A stretch of 64,000 nucleotides of DNA from Arcobacter sp. F155 (GCF_004116455.1 NZ_PDJU01000002.1:124001-188000), one strand, 5' to 3'; positions 47,678-56,892 are shown, counted from the stretch's first letter. Notes: generated by a model not told the origin, from the letters alone. Made by a program: numbers and translations.

Positions 47678-48901
47678 TTAACTATCGCTATTAAAGATAT
47701 CTCTAGTATATATCTTATCTGATACATCAGTTAGGCTATCTTCTAATCTATTTGCAACGATTACATCACTTACTTTTTTAAACTCATTTATGTCTTTTAT
47801 AACTTTTGAATTAAAGTATGTATCTTCACTAAAGTTTGGTTCATAGATTACTACCTCTATTCCCTTTGCTTTGATTCTTTTAATTACTCCTGCTATTGCA
47901 GAGCTTCTAAAGTTATCACTTCCTTGTTTCATAACAAGTCTAAAAATACCTACTTTTTTATTTGTATCTATATTTGTAGTATTTTGTGGTGTTATATGAA
48001 GTTTTTTAATAATACTATCAGCTATAAAATCTTTTCTAGTAGTGTTTGATTCCACTATAGCTCCTATCAAGTTAGACGGTACATCTTCATAGTTAGCTCT
48101 TAGTTGTTTTGTATCTTTTGGTAAGCAGTAACCACCATATCCAAAAGAAGGATTGTTATAGTGAGTTCCAATTCTTGGATCTAAGCCTACACCTTTGATG
48201 ATTTCTTCTGTATCTAAGTCATGAGTTTGAGCATATGAGTCAAGTTCATTGAAGTATGCTACTCTCATAGCTAAGTATGTATTTGAGAAAAGCTTTACTG
48301 CTTCTGCTTCTGTTGAGTCTGTAAAAAGAATATCTATATTTTCTTTTATAGCACCTTGTGCTAAAAGATTTGCAAAGATTGTAGCACGTTCTGATTTTTC
48401 ACCTACAATTATTCTACTAGGATAAAGATTATCAAATAATGCTTTTCCTTCTCTTAAAAATTCTGGTGAAAAAATAATATTATTTGTACTAAACTTTTCT
48501 CTTAATGATTTTGTATATCCTACAGGGATAGTAGATTTTATTACCATTGTAGCTTTTGGGTTTATATCAAGAACATCTTGTACTACATACTCTATTGATT
48601 TTGTATTAAAATAGTTTGTTTCAGGGTCATAGTCTGTTGGTGTAGCTATGATAATATAGTTTGCATTTTTATATGCCTCTTTTTTATCAAGAGTTGCTTT
48701 AAAGTTTAAATCATCTTTTAATAAATATTCTTCTATCTCTTTATCTTCAATAGGTGAATTTTTATTATTTAATAATTCCACTTTTTCTGGAACTATATCT
48801 AATGCTACTACTTCATTATGTTGTGCAAGAAGTAGTCCATTTGATAGACCTACATATCCAGTGCCTGCTATTGCTATTTTATATGACTTATTATTAAGCA
48901 T
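47678..48901 (-). CDS. ugd: UDP-glucose 6-dehydrogenase
   Basis: A 407-residue enzyme making UDP-glucuronate. [18 protein letters not shown] is the NAD motif, STIPVGYT follows, and the catalytic Cys lies in [15 protein letters not shown]. The short form, with a threonine-rich C-terminal domain, is typical of Ugd of enteric and Campylobacterota type. It is the most upstream of the nucleotide-sugar genes, with an 86-base gap before it that holds only weak -10-like runs. An AAGGA ribosome site precedes the ATG. Confidence 0.94.
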   Translation of the reverse strand: MLNNKSYKIAIAGTGYVGLSNGLLLAQHNEVVALDIVPEKVELLNNKNSPIEDKEIEEYLLKDDLNFKATLDKKEAYKNANYIIIATPTDYDPETNYFNTKSIEYVVQDVLDINPKATMVIKSTIPVGYTKSLREKFSTNNIIFSPEFLREGKALFDNLYPSRIIVGEKSERATIFANLLAQGAIKENIDILFTDSTEAEAVKLFSNTYLAMRVAYFNELDSYAQTHDLDTEEIIKGVGLDPRIGTHYNNPSFGYGGYCLPKDTKQLRANYEDVPSNLIGAIVESNTTRKDFIADSIIKKLHITPQNTTNIDTNKKVGIFRLVMKQGSDNFRSSAIAGVIKRIKAKGIEVVIYEPNFSEDTYFNSKVIKDINEFKKVSDVIVANRLEDSLTDVSDKIYTRDIFNSDS

Positions 48902-48987
48902 TAATAATTTTATCCTTGATATTATCTATATTTTATTTTAATTTCAATTTGTAATTTTAGCTATTTTCTTCTTACAAGTTTGTTATA

Positions 48988-50190
48988 TTATTTTCTTTTC
49001 AAGCTATTCTTTAATATAATTTTTCCAGCTTCTACACCTGGTTGATCATAAGTGTTTATTTGAACAAAACTTCCTACTATAGAAGTTAATAATTCATAAG
49101 TAAACATAAGTTTTCCTATATTGTATTCATCTTGTGATTGAATTGTAATTACATCATATGGTACATCTTTTAAATCTTCAATTGCTTGAATAGTTGAATC
49201 TGCTTGTTTGTTTATTAAGTCTTTAAACTTTACCTCATTTAAATAATCAAGTTCTTCCAATCCTTCTAAGGAAACATTTGGAATAGTTAAATCATCATTG
49301 AAATCTTCAATCTTAATAAAAGTTACTGTTTTATCTCTTTTACCTTCCATAATTAGTTGTAAAAAAGAGTGTTGATCAACGGGTCCCAAAAGGCCTACTG
49401 GAGTTAGAGCTTGTTTTGTACCATTTATATTTATTTTTCCTAGACTTTCACCCCAAAGTTGTACATACCATTCATTAAAACCATCTAGTAAAGATGAATA
49501 AGAGAAAACTACATTTATATTAAATCTATTTTTATTTTCAACTATAAATCTTGCTTTTTCCATAATAATTGAATAGTAATCTTCTTTTTCAAAAAAACTA
49601 TTATAAATATCTTGACAACCTTTTAGTAACTTATCTATATCTAAACCCATAATAGCAAGTGGAAGTAAGCCAACATTTGAAAAAACAGAAAATCTTCCAC
49701 CTACATTCTTGGGGATATCAAATATTTTTATATCTTTTGATTTTGCAAAAGTACTTAGCTTACTATCTGTTTCAGTTATACATACTGTGTTAATATTATT
49801 TAACTCTACCTTAGAAGATAAGTATTTTAAAATAGATATTGTTTCAATTGTTGTTCCAGATTTTGAAATAACTATAAATAATGCATCTTCTAAATCAATC
49901 TTTTTTATTCTTCTTTGTAAATCAATTGGGTCAGTTGACTCTAAAAAGTGAAGTTTTTTATCATTTTCTTTATCTATTAAAAAATGATGAATAGCAAAAG
50001 TACCTAAAGAACTTCCTCCAATACCAACTACTACAATATGTTTTTGTTTTACATTTTTTGCAAAACTTTTAATTTCTTTTGTATCTTGGAAAGGAAGATT
50101 GTAATAACCTATTGTCTCTTTCTCTTTTTTAATCTTTTCAAAAATTTCTTCATTTGATTTTATTTGATAAAAGCTTTTTTGATACTTCAC
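48988..50190 (-). CDS. pgi: Glucose-6-phosphate isomerase
   Basis: A 400-residue short-form phosphoglucose isomerase, as in other Campylobacterota; the E. coli form is about 550. VVGIGGSSLGTFAIHHF, VISKSGTTIETI, GGRFSVFSNVGLLP and DQHSFLQLIMEG are conserved segments that include the sugar-phosphate loop and catalytic residues. It links glucose 6-phosphate and fructose 6-phosphate and so feeds UDP-hexosamine synthesis. The start is GTG at 50190, sharing bases with the upstream stop (GTGA). It lies directly after the nucleotidyltransferase-like gene. Confidence 0.95.
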   Translation of the reverse strand: MKYQKSFYQIKSNEEIFEKIKKEKETIGYYNLPFQDTKEIKSFAKNVKQKHIVVVGIGGSSLGTFAIHHFLIDKENDKKLHFLESTDPIDLQRRIKKIDLEDALFIVISKSGTTIETISILKYLSSKVELNNINTVCITETDSKLSTFAKSKDIKIFDIPKNVGGRFSVFSNVGLLPLAIMGLDIDKLLKGCQDIYNSFFEKEDYYSIIMEKARFIVENKNRFNINVVFSYSSLLDGFNEWYVQLWGESLGKININGTKQALTPVGLLGPVDQHSFLQLIMEGKRDKTVTFIKIEDFNDDLTIPNVSLEGLEELDYLNEVKFKDLINKQADSTIQAIEDLKDVPYDVITIQSQDEYNIGKLMFTYELLTSIVGSFVQINTYDQPGVEAGKIILKNSLKRK

Positions 50191-50936
50191 TTCTTTTCCT
50201 CAATCTCTTCTATCTTGTGTTCAATAAAGTTTGATATAGCATCTTTAATATTTTCTAACTTATTTGGATTTCCTTGAAGTCTATCAAAATGTTTTTCTAT
50301 ATTTTCATTTTCTTTTATTTTTAGCTCTGCTATCTTTTCACAGATATCTAAAAAAGTTGCATATGGTACATCATCCCCACGCTTTAAAAAATGAATAGAT
50401 CGTTGTAAAGATACAAAAGGATTCACACTAACTTTAGAAAGATTATTTACTCTCGTATTTATATAGGTTATAAACTCTTGTCTCATTTCACAAGAGACTA
50501 CAGTAAGAAGTCTTTTTCTTGTATTATAAGTACACTCAAAAGCAACTTTTGTTGAATCAAAATCAAAACCTTCAACAAGTTCTTGTAAGGTAGAATTTTT
50601 AAATTTTTCTCTAAAAACCAGTTGATAAATGTCATTTTTATATCTATATGTATACGAGTTATTTTCATACTCAAAATAGTCTTTATTTAAAGCATTATTC
50701 ATAAGCTCTCTATCTTCTGATATAGGGAAAAACATATCTAAATCTCTAAAGATATCTGATTTTATACATGACCCAGCTAAATACAAAGTAATCTCTTCTT
50801 TCACAATTGGCTCCACCAAAAGTCTTTGAAAAAATTCATTAAGCTTTAATACAATATTATCAAGCCTATAATCAAATGCTAATGCTTGATCATAAGATAA
50901 AATATCTTGATAGTTTTTCCAAAAATCGTAAATCAA
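50187..50936 (-). CDS. Nucleotidyltransferase-like protein between wzz and pgi
   Basis: A 249-residue soluble protein. YLAGSCIKSDIFRDLDMFFP has the pol-beta/NTase pattern, with Gly55-Ser56 and the acidic pair Asp65/Asp67. The third carboxylate is not obvious, and no known subgroup is recognisable to me. Its substrate and role are unknown. The start TTG at 50936 overlaps the wzz stop (TTGA), with AAGGA upstream, and the stop overlaps the pgi start. So it is embedded in a coupled wzz-NTase-pgi set. Confidence 0.65.
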   Translation of the reverse strand: MIYDFWKNYQDILSYDQALAFDYRLDNIVLKLNEFFQRLLVEPIVKEEITLYLAGSCIKSDIFRDLDMFFPISEDRELMNNALNKDYFEYENNSYTYRYKNDIYQLVFREKFKNSTLQELVEGFDFDSTKVAFECTYNTRKRLLTVVSCEMRQEFITYINTRVNNLSKVSVNPFVSLQRSIHFLKRGDDVPYATFLDICEKIAELKIKENENIEKHFDRLQGNPNKLENIKDAISNFIEHKIEEIEEKK

Positions 50937-51517
50937 ACGTTGTCTTCCTTTTTTATACTTTTTATAAACTCTATAAAAAAAACTAAGAAAATAGAAAGAA
51001 TAAACCCTGTCACAAAAGCAACTGTAACTATAAGTTTTTTCTTTGATTTATTTATAGGTTCATCAGATATATTAATTTCACTTACTTTTTTAGTAGGAAT
51101 GTATTTTTCATATGTTTTTAACTTTTCTGTATGTCTTTCTATTACAAAGTTGTAAGTTTGATTTATAACTTCTTCTATTTTACTCTTATTTGTGTTACTT
51201 ACTATTATTTCAAGTAAAGAGTTTGTTCTTTTAGGAGTAGAGATATTTACATTAAATTTATCTTCTAATATAACCTTTAAATTATTTGTATTATCTACAT
51301 TTATAAATGTATTTTCAGTAGTTTTATATTCCCCTATTTCAACTAAAAGGGAACCTTTATATATAGGTTTAGGATTTAAAGTCATTACATAAGCAACTGA
51401 AAGCATTACAACTAAACTTGTAAAAAGAATAATAATCTTTTTATATGACCACAATGTTTTAAATAATTTTCTTAAATCAATTTCATCTTCTGAAATATAT
51501 TCTCTATTTTGCTGCAT
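50933..51517 (-). CDS. wzz: Short Wzz-type chain-length regulator
   Basis: A 194-residue inner-membrane protein with a cytoplasmic start (EIDLRKLFKTLWSYKK), TM1 at about 27-46, a periplasmic domain and TM2 at about 160-183 (KLIVTVAFVTGFILSIFLVF). The order is that of Wzz/PCP proteins. Typical Wzz are about 320-370 residues because of a long helical stalk; here the periplasmic part is only about 110 residues. It probably still sets the modal chain length. It follows a consensus -10 box and an AGGAG site and is the first gene of its transcript. Confidence 0.85.
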   Translation of the reverse strand: MQQNREYISEDEIDLRKLFKTLWSYKKIIILFTSLVVMLSVAYVMTLNPKPIYKGSLLVEIGEYKTTENTFINVDNTNNLKVILEDKFNVNISTPKRTNSLLEIIVSNTNKSKIEEVINQTYNFVIERHTEKLKTYEKYIPTKKVSEINISDEPINKSKKKLIVTVAFVTGFILSIFLVFFIEFIKSIKKEDNV

Positions 51518-51546
51518 AAATCTCCTAAAATGTAATAATAAACTCT

Positions 51547-51552
51547 ATTATA
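51547..51552 (-). promoter_or_regulatory. -10 box of the wzz operon
   Basis: Consensus TATAAT on the minus strand (context GGGTATAATAGAG), 30 bases upstream of the wzz ATG and just after the waaF stop. AGGAG precedes the ATG. This is the best candidate for the promoter of wzz-NTase-pgi and possibly the following locus. No clear -35 is visible. Confidence 0.6.
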
Positions 51553-51582
51553 CCCTATTAAAATAATATTACTTTTAAATTA

Positions 51583-52527
51583 CTACAAAACTTTTAAAAC
51601 ATCTTGTGCAGTTATTAGCTTCATACAGTTCTGATGTTTAAGAGGACAGGCCCTTTTCATACAAGGTGCACACTCTAAGTTTTTTGTTATTATATTTTCA
51701 TTTGGATTATTCCATTGGTTTGTTTCTTTAAATCTTGTTGGCCCAAAGATAGCTGCTGTTTTAACTTTATACGCAGCTGCTACATGCATAGGTCCAGAAT
51801 CATTTGTAATAAAAACATCTAAACCTGCTATTTTTTCTATAAGTTCTGGTATTGTAGTTTTTCCTGCAAGGTTTTGATAGTTTTTAATTCCTTTTGATAA
51901 AAGCTCTTTTTCAATATCTTTTGCAATATCAGTCTCAGAAGGTCCTCCAAAAATAATTATATCATGAGTTTTTGACATATCTATTGCTACTTTTGCAAAC
52001 TCTTCTGGATACCATCTCTTTGCACTCCCATATGTAGCTCCAGGATTTATTCCAAGAGTTAGGTTAGGATATTTATAAGCAGAAAAATATAGTTTTAAAT
52101 CTCCTGCTTTATTATCTAAGTTTGAAACATGATTTACAAAATCATTGTATCTTAATACTTGATGAATCTGCTCTTTCTCTAATCTTTTATAATTAAACTT
52201 CTTTTTTGCATTTATAAAAAACATCATAAACTTAGAAGAAAAGCTTCTTCTAAAAGAAAGAGCTAAATCAACTTTTCCTATTTGTTTAGCTAACTTATAA
52301 AGATTTAGATATCTATTTCCTTCTTTTTTGGTATTATCAACTATTACTTTTTCTATATTTTTAAAGTTTCCTAATGCTTGAGTTGACACAAAAGAACCAA
52401 GAAGAACTATCTTTGCATCTGGATATGTTTTTATCAAGTTTTGTATAGCAGGAGTTGTCATAATTGCATCTCCAAGCCAAGTTGGTATCTCTATAAATAT
52501 TTTTTCAATCTTCATTTTATTTTTCAT
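51583..52527 (-). CDS. waaF: ADP-heptose:LPS heptosyltransferase II
   Basis: A 314-residue GT9 enzyme. IPTWLGDAIMTTPAIQNL opens the N-terminal domain; NPGATYGSAKRWYPEEF and TNDSGPMHVAAA are ADP-heptose-binding segments typical of WaaF. The cysteine-rich CAPCMKRACPLKHQNC tail is also family-typical. It adds the second heptose to the inner core at the cytoplasmic face. A second in-frame ATG at 52515 is possible. The upstream ATG overlaps the glycosidase-like gene by eleven bases. Confidence 0.93.
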   Translation of the reverse strand: MKNKMKIEKIFIEIPTWLGDAIMTTPAIQNLIKTYPDAKIVLLGSFVSTQALGNFKNIEKVIVDNTKKEGNRYLNLYKLAKQIGKVDLALSFRRSFSSKFMMFFINAKKKFNYKRLEKEQIHQVLRYNDFVNHVSNLDNKAGDLKLYFSAYKYPNLTLGINPGATYGSAKRWYPEEFAKVAIDMSKTHDIIIFGGPSETDIAKDIEKELLSKGIKNYQNLAGKTTIPELIEKIAGLDVFITNDSGPMHVAAAYKVKTAAIFGPTRFKETNQWNNPNENIITKNLECAPCMKRACPLKHQNCMKLITAQDVLKVL

Positions 52528-53584
52528 TTAAAAACTCTTTCAACACATAAAATTGTGGTAATTTAACTATTTTACCATCTCTATTATCAACTAAACCATA
52601 TCCAGGTGCGATAAGTTGATGCCAGTAAACCTTTTGTATTTTTTTACTTCTTTTTACTGTTTCTAAATACTCAACCATATATTTGGAATAATCTTCATTA
52701 GAAACACACTCATGTTCACTTGTTGGGGCATAAGGAGCAGTATTTGAAAGAGGCCAATTTACTTCTGTAATATATACCTCATCATTTGTTTTAGGTGAAA
52801 GTTTACACAAAGAATATAGTAAGTCAATCTTATTTTTTGTATCAAAAAAACCATACTGTGTATTTGAAGGAGCTCCACGTCTATCTACATATAAAAGAGA
52901 ACTTACTTTATCATACTTTATATTATATAAGTTAAACATAGCCCTAACATTGTAATAGTACTCAAAATCTATAGTACTAGGTCCTATTAACTTTAAGTCT
53001 TTAAATTTTTCATTTCTTATCTTTTGGGCTACTTTAAAAACTTCTAAATACTCTTTTACAGCAAAGAATCCCCATTTTGCTCTGTTTATAGTAGTACCTA
53101 TTTGACACTCATTTACAAAAGAATTAAACTTTGAAAATATAAGTTCTAAATCTTTTTTTAGAAGTTCTTTATCTTCAATATGTGCTCTATCTTGCATAAT
53201 ATTTAGTAAAATATTTTTAGGTGAGTTTTGATTAAAGCTTTTTGCAAACTCTACATAAGAATCAATATTTTGCATATCCCAAAGAGGTATTCTAATGATA
53301 AGATTTTTAACACCAAGTTCTTCTATAAGTTCTTGTTGTATATTATTTCCATCATCTTTATCTAAATTTACTCCAAGACCTATAAAGTCTTTATTTGAAA
53401 GTTGTTCTATACCTCGAAATAGCTTCATTACTAAAATTGCAAGAGGCAAAATCAAAAGTGAAGAAAAAAGCATTTTGATATAATCCAATATATACTTTTT
53501 TCTCATGTTTTTTTTGTAAGTCTTATCTTTTATTACACTTGGTTGGTCGGAATATTTATCCCAGAAAAAAGGTGCTTTATTCAT
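52517..53584 (-). CDS. Membrane-anchored glycosidase-like (TIM-barrel) protein
   Basis: A 355-residue protein with one N-terminal membrane span (about 36-54) and a periplasmic domain that looks like a glycosyl-hydrolase barrel. VYITEVNWPLS (Glu274 in a strand-7-like position) would supply the nucleophile. The strand-4 region, usually Asn-Glu-Pro, reads CQIGTTINRAK (160-170) and lacks the acid/base glutamate. If the fold is right, it may bind but not cleave sugar. A role in modifying or sensing LPS-core glycan is an inference. It sits between waaF and the YrbL-like gene. Confidence 0.6.
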   Translation of the reverse strand: MNKAPFFWDKYSDQPSVIKDKTYKKNMRKKYILDYIKMLFSSLLILPLAILVMKLFRGIEQLSNKDFIGLGVNLDKDDGNNIQQELIEELGVKNLIIRIPLWDMQNIDSYVEFAKSFNQNSPKNILLNIMQDRAHIEDKELLKKDLELIFSKFNSFVNECQIGTTINRAKWGFFAVKEYLEVFKVAQKIRNEKFKDLKLIGPSTIDFEYYYNVRAMFNLYNIKYDKVSSLLYVDRRGAPSNTQYGFFDTKNKIDLLYSLCKLSPKTNDEVYITEVNWPLSNTAPYAPTSEHECVSNEDYSKYMVEYLETVKRSKKIQKVYWHQLIAPGYGLVDNRDGKIVKLPQFYVLKEFLNEK

Positions 53585-53585
53585 A

Positions 53586-54197
53586 TTAAAGCCTTGTAAA
53601 AGGACGTTTGCCTAATTTCGCTCTTTTCACGTCCTTTTCATACATTTTCATAAACTTATCCCACTGTCTTTTTATCTTATACTTAGTATATGTCTTTGAA
53701 GCCTTATAAAGTGTAAATTTTATACCTGTTCTTTTAGCACCTAAGCCATCTACTATTATTAGTTTGTAACTATTGTCTGAAACTTTAGGACAAAATATAT
53801 TAGTTAGACTTGTATCTACAAATAAGATTAGGTTTTTTTCTAAATAGTTTTTTAATTCATTAATCAGCTTTTCTTGCTCATCTAAAGGGATTATTTTATT
53901 TGCTAAGTAGTATCTAAAACTTTTACTAGGTGTTCCATCAAAATCTAAAACTCTATCAAAAACAAGTCCCTTGCCTAAGTTCGTATTTACATAACCATAA
54001 CAATCTGTCACCTGTGATAAGTCTATATTTTTTCTTTTTTTTATATATTTCATATATGAATATTCTAATTCATTTTGATTATTGTGCTCATCTTTTTTGT
54101 GAAGAGTTTTAATAACTTTAGTACTGTCATCTGGATGAAGATAACAATCTCTTTCTCCACCTTTCGCAATAAGTAAATTTTTATTTAGAGTAATCAC
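53586..54197 (-). CDS. YrbL-like small kinase-fold protein
   Basis: A 203-residue protein of the YrbL (PhoP-regulated) type, related to small eukaryotic-like kinases. The start LIAKGGERDCYLHPDDSTKVIK resembles a nucleotide loop with an invariant lysine, LFVDTSLTNIFC resembles the catalytic loop with Asp and Asn, and IVDGLG resembles the metal-binding DFG. The start is GTG at 54197 with GGAG six bases upstream. It lies among core heptosyltransferases and another kinase, so an LPS-core phosphorylation role is plausible but not shown. Confidence 0.75.
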   Translation of the reverse strand: MITLNKNLLIAKGGERDCYLHPDDSTKVIKTLHKKDEHNNQNELEYSYMKYIKKRKNIDLSQVTDCYGYVNTNLGKGLVFDRVLDFDGTPSKSFRYYLANKIIPLDEQEKLINELKNYLEKNLILFVDTSLTNIFCPKVSDNSYKLIIVDGLGAKRTGIKFTLYKASKTYTKYKIKRQWDKFMKMYEKDVKRAKLGKRPFTRL

Positions 54198-55139
54198 CTA
54201 CTTCTCCAATACTTTATTATATGTATGTTCTAAAAAAAATTTACAATCATCTAATTCTAAATCTGTATTAATATATGTATAAACAAAAGATGGTTTTGCA
54301 AGATATATTTTAAAGTTGTACTTTTTATATTTTTTAACATCTCTTTTTTTCAACTCATCTTTTCTGCTTAATATAGTTTTGGGTTTTGCATCTAAATGAA
54401 TTGTCCAAAAAACAGTAGGAATCATAGATAAAAGTTTATTCCAGTTTTTTCGTAAAATTGTTTTTTTATCTAAAAAAGAGATGTTTTCTAGTAAATAGTC
54501 ATTGAAAAACCTATCTACAAAAACTATCTTGTTTTTAAACTTTGAGTTAAACACTAAATAAGGGTAATAAAATATACCTGCTAATAAAATCAAGAAATAG
54601 TGTACATCATCATGCTGGTCTTTTTCAGGTTTTTTACCCAGTTTTCTCTTTAAAAAAAATCTATTGATGGGATACATTAAATTATAAATTATAGAACGTC
54701 TTACGATTTTCTTAAATCTTTTATATAAAATGTTTTTTTGCTTTATATCAATAGCAGAAGTTAATAAAGTTGTTTTACCTACACCATCAGGACCAACAAT
54801 TGGATAAATTCTTCTTTTTTTATACTTATTAAACTCTTTTTTAAATTTTATTTTCTCTTTTGAAATATCGTAAGAGTATTGAACCTTAATAAAAAAAGAC
54901 TCTATCTCTTTTGTATTGTATATTTCAATAGTAAAAAAATCAAATTCATTTTTAAATATAGAAAAGCAAAATTTATTTCTAGAACAAAATCTAAATAAAA
55001 TTTTAAAGAAGCTATCTAAATCTTTACTTTTAATATTAATTCTATTATTTTCTGAACTAAACTCTAAATTTTTCTTCTCAGCTTTTCTAGTCAATTTTAA
55101 AAATAGACTATCATCTAAAAATATATTCTCTTTATTCAC
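54198..55139 (-). CDS. P-loop kinase-like protein (thymidylate-kinase fold) of the core locus
   Basis: A 313-residue protein. A basic N-terminal part of about 110 residues has no recognisable domain. A P-loop domain follows with Walker A GPDGVGKTT at 116-124. VFVDRFFNDYLLENI resembles the DR-x motif of thymidylate-kinase-like proteins, and TIHLDAKPKTILSRK the following strand and basic loop. Similar proteins occur in surface-polysaccharide loci with unknown substrates. The start is GTG at 55139, overlapping the heptosyltransferase stop. Its stop abuts the next gene. Confidence 0.75.
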   Translation of the reverse strand: MNKENIFLDDSLFLKLTRKAEKKNLEFSSENNRINIKSKDLDSFFKILFRFCSRNKFCFSIFKNEFDFFTIEIYNTKEIESFFIKVQYSYDISKEKIKFKKEFNKYKKRRIYPIVGPDGVGKTTLLTSAIDIKQKNILYKRFKKIVRRSIIYNLMYPINRFFLKRKLGKKPEKDQHDDVHYFLILLAGIFYYPYLVFNSKFKNKIVFVDRFFNDYLLENISFLDKKTILRKNWNKLLSMIPTVFWTIHLDAKPKTILSRKDELKKRDVKKYKKYNFKIYLAKPSFVYTYINTDLELDDCKFFLEHTYNKVLEK

Positions 55140-56073
55140 TTAATAATTCCATTAAACAATTTTCTATTTCTTTATACTTTTCTTTTGAATAGTCACTTGA
55201 AAGCATAAAGTTATTTTGATTTTGTTCTTCACTTATCGTTGCCCATCTTTTTGAACTAGCAAATAAAGAGTCTCCAAAAAAAGAGATTGTTTTTGTATTT
55301 GTTGCCCCTGCTAAATGCATAGGTCCCGTTGAAGTACTAATAAAAAGATAGGATGAGGCTATATATTTAGTAAACTCATACAAAGGTATCCTTGAATCAA
55401 AAAGTTCTATTTTTTGTTTTTCTTGAGGACTTAACCTTGAAGAAATATACTCTTTAGAAGATTTATCATCTGGTCCAAAAGTAAAAACAACTTTGTATGA
55501 AGTTTGAAGGGCTTTTCTTGCAAGTTTAATATAATCATCTAAAGATAAATTTCCATCACTACTACCACCAAAACCAGGATGAAGAATCACTCTTTTTTTT
55601 GTGGCTTGAAATGAAGAATGAGTTCTAATTAATGGTCTTGAAAATGATAAGTCAATATTAGGGAAAATGGCTTTTGCCAAATCTAAATTATATTGCCATT
55701 CTGTTTTTTCAACTTGACTTCTTCTTTGTTTTATTCTTTTAGTAAAGAAGATTTGAGCAATCTTTGTAGCTGGTGCAACTCTTATTTTTATGCCACTTTT
55801 AAAAAGAAGTTTTCCCAATACCGTATCTATATAAGCACTAATACTTACATCAAATTTCTTCTCTTTGATTTCTACTAAGGTTTTATTTAAATTATTTTTA
55901 TCAAATAAAATCACATCATCAATAAAGTCAATCTCTTTTGCAAGGTCAAAGTTTATTTTACTTACAAGTGCTGTTAACTTTGTATTTGGATACTGTTCTT
56001 TTATTGCTTTAAAAAGAGGCAGTGTTACTACAAAATCACCGATTTTATCATGTCTAGTAATAAGAAGATTCAC
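55132..56073 (-). CDS. GT9 heptosyltransferase
   Basis: A 313-residue GT9-family enzyme. LITRHDKIGDFVVTLPLF is the N-terminal signature and STSTGPMHLAGATNTKTISFFGD is the donor-binding region. It lies between a WaaP-like kinase and another kinase in the core locus, so it likely adds a heptose to the inner core. It is distinct from the WaaF-type protein at 51,583; whether it is WaaC- or WaaQ-like cannot be told. The start is GTG at 56073, sharing bases with the upstream stop (TAGTG). Confidence 0.9.
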   Translation of the reverse strand: MNLLITRHDKIGDFVVTLPLFKAIKEQYPNTKLTALVSKINFDLAKEIDFIDDVILFDKNNLNKTLVEIKEKKFDVSISAYIDTVLGKLLFKSGIKIRVAPATKIAQIFFTKRIKQRRSQVEKTEWQYNLDLAKAIFPNIDLSFSRPLIRTHSSFQATKKRVILHPGFGGSSDGNLSLDDYIKLARKALQTSYKVVFTFGPDDKSSKEYISSRLSPQEKQKIELFDSRIPLYEFTKYIASSYLFISTSTGPMHLAGATNTKTISFFGDSLFASSKRWATISEEQNQNNFMLSSDYSKEKYKEIENCLMELLSE

Positions 56074-56819
56074 TATTTCTTACCTCTTATTTTTCTTTTA
56101 AACTCTACAAAGTCTTTAAGTTTTTTATCACACTTTTTTAAAATATCTATTGCAGTATCTTTTTCAACATTCGCAAGCTGTGAATAAGTAGTTGCAATTA
56201 AGATAATATCATCTTCATCTAACCAAAGCTTTGCAAAATTATCAAGTCCAGTCTCTAAATCAATAGTTTTAAATTCCATTCTATTTATGTCTACTACAGA
56301 AAACTCGTAAGTTTCATCTTTGATTGAAACTAAAGTATTACCTGCTGAAAAATCTTTGTGATAAACATTGTTTTTATGTAGATTAAAAGTAAACTCTACA
56401 AACCTCTTTATAATCTCTTCTCTATTTGCTAGACTCTTATTTCTAAGAGGTTCTCTAATTGTAAAATCATACTCATATTTTTTTGCTATGAAAAAACTCT
56501 CTTTAAATAAAAAGTTTCTATAAAATTCTATATATCCTATTGGTTCTGGTGTATTTAAACCTAAGCTTCTTAATTTCACTGCATTTTTATATGATTTTTT
56601 TGCCTTTGAATCTCTAAAATATGCGTAAACAATTTGATTTACTTTATTTGGTATTCTAAAAGCTTTTACAACTGTTTGCACATCTTTATAATTAATTACT
56701 TTTAATTCATTTCTTGCTTTATGAATAGTATTTGAGTTTTCTTGGAAATATTTTTTTATATTTAGCAAAAAATCTTTTGTATTTTTATATTGTTCATTTA
56801 GTTCAAATTTGAAGTTCAA
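56073..56819 (-). CDS. WaaP-like LPS-core kinase
   Basis: A 248-residue member of the Kdo/WaaP kinase family. QTVVKAFRIP carries the ATP-binding lysine (Lys52). YHKDFSAGNTLVSI carries the catalytic loop with Asp156 and Asn161, and VVDINRM carries the metal-binding Asp177. WaaP-type enzymes phosphorylate inner-core heptose with ATP. The start is TTG at 56819, with AGGA five bases upstream. It is the first gene of the minus-strand core operon and is divergent from the phosphoethanolamine-transferase gene. Confidence 0.88.
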   Translation of the reverse strand: MNFKFELNEQYKNTKDFLLNIKKYFQENSNTIHKARNELKVINYKDVQTVVKAFRIPNKVNQIVYAYFRDSKAKKSYKNAVKLRSLGLNTPEPIGYIEFYRNFLFKESFFIAKKYEYDFTIREPLRNKSLANREEIIKRFVEFTFNLHKNNVYHKDFSAGNTLVSIKDETYEFSVVDINRMEFKTIDLETGLDNFAKLWLDEDDIILIATTYSQLANVEKDTAIDILKKCDKKLKDFVEFKRKIRGKK

Positions 56820-56892
56820 CTTTTTCCTTAAGTGTTATAAGTAATAATATTTTATCAAAAAACTCATTTGATTTTATTAAATAATTACTTAT

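Noticed and set aside
46423-47727. Longer tviB start at ATG 47727
   Set aside because: It overlaps ugd by 50 bases and adds a non-homologous N-terminus, whereas TTG at 47667 has a strong ribosome site right after the ugd stop.
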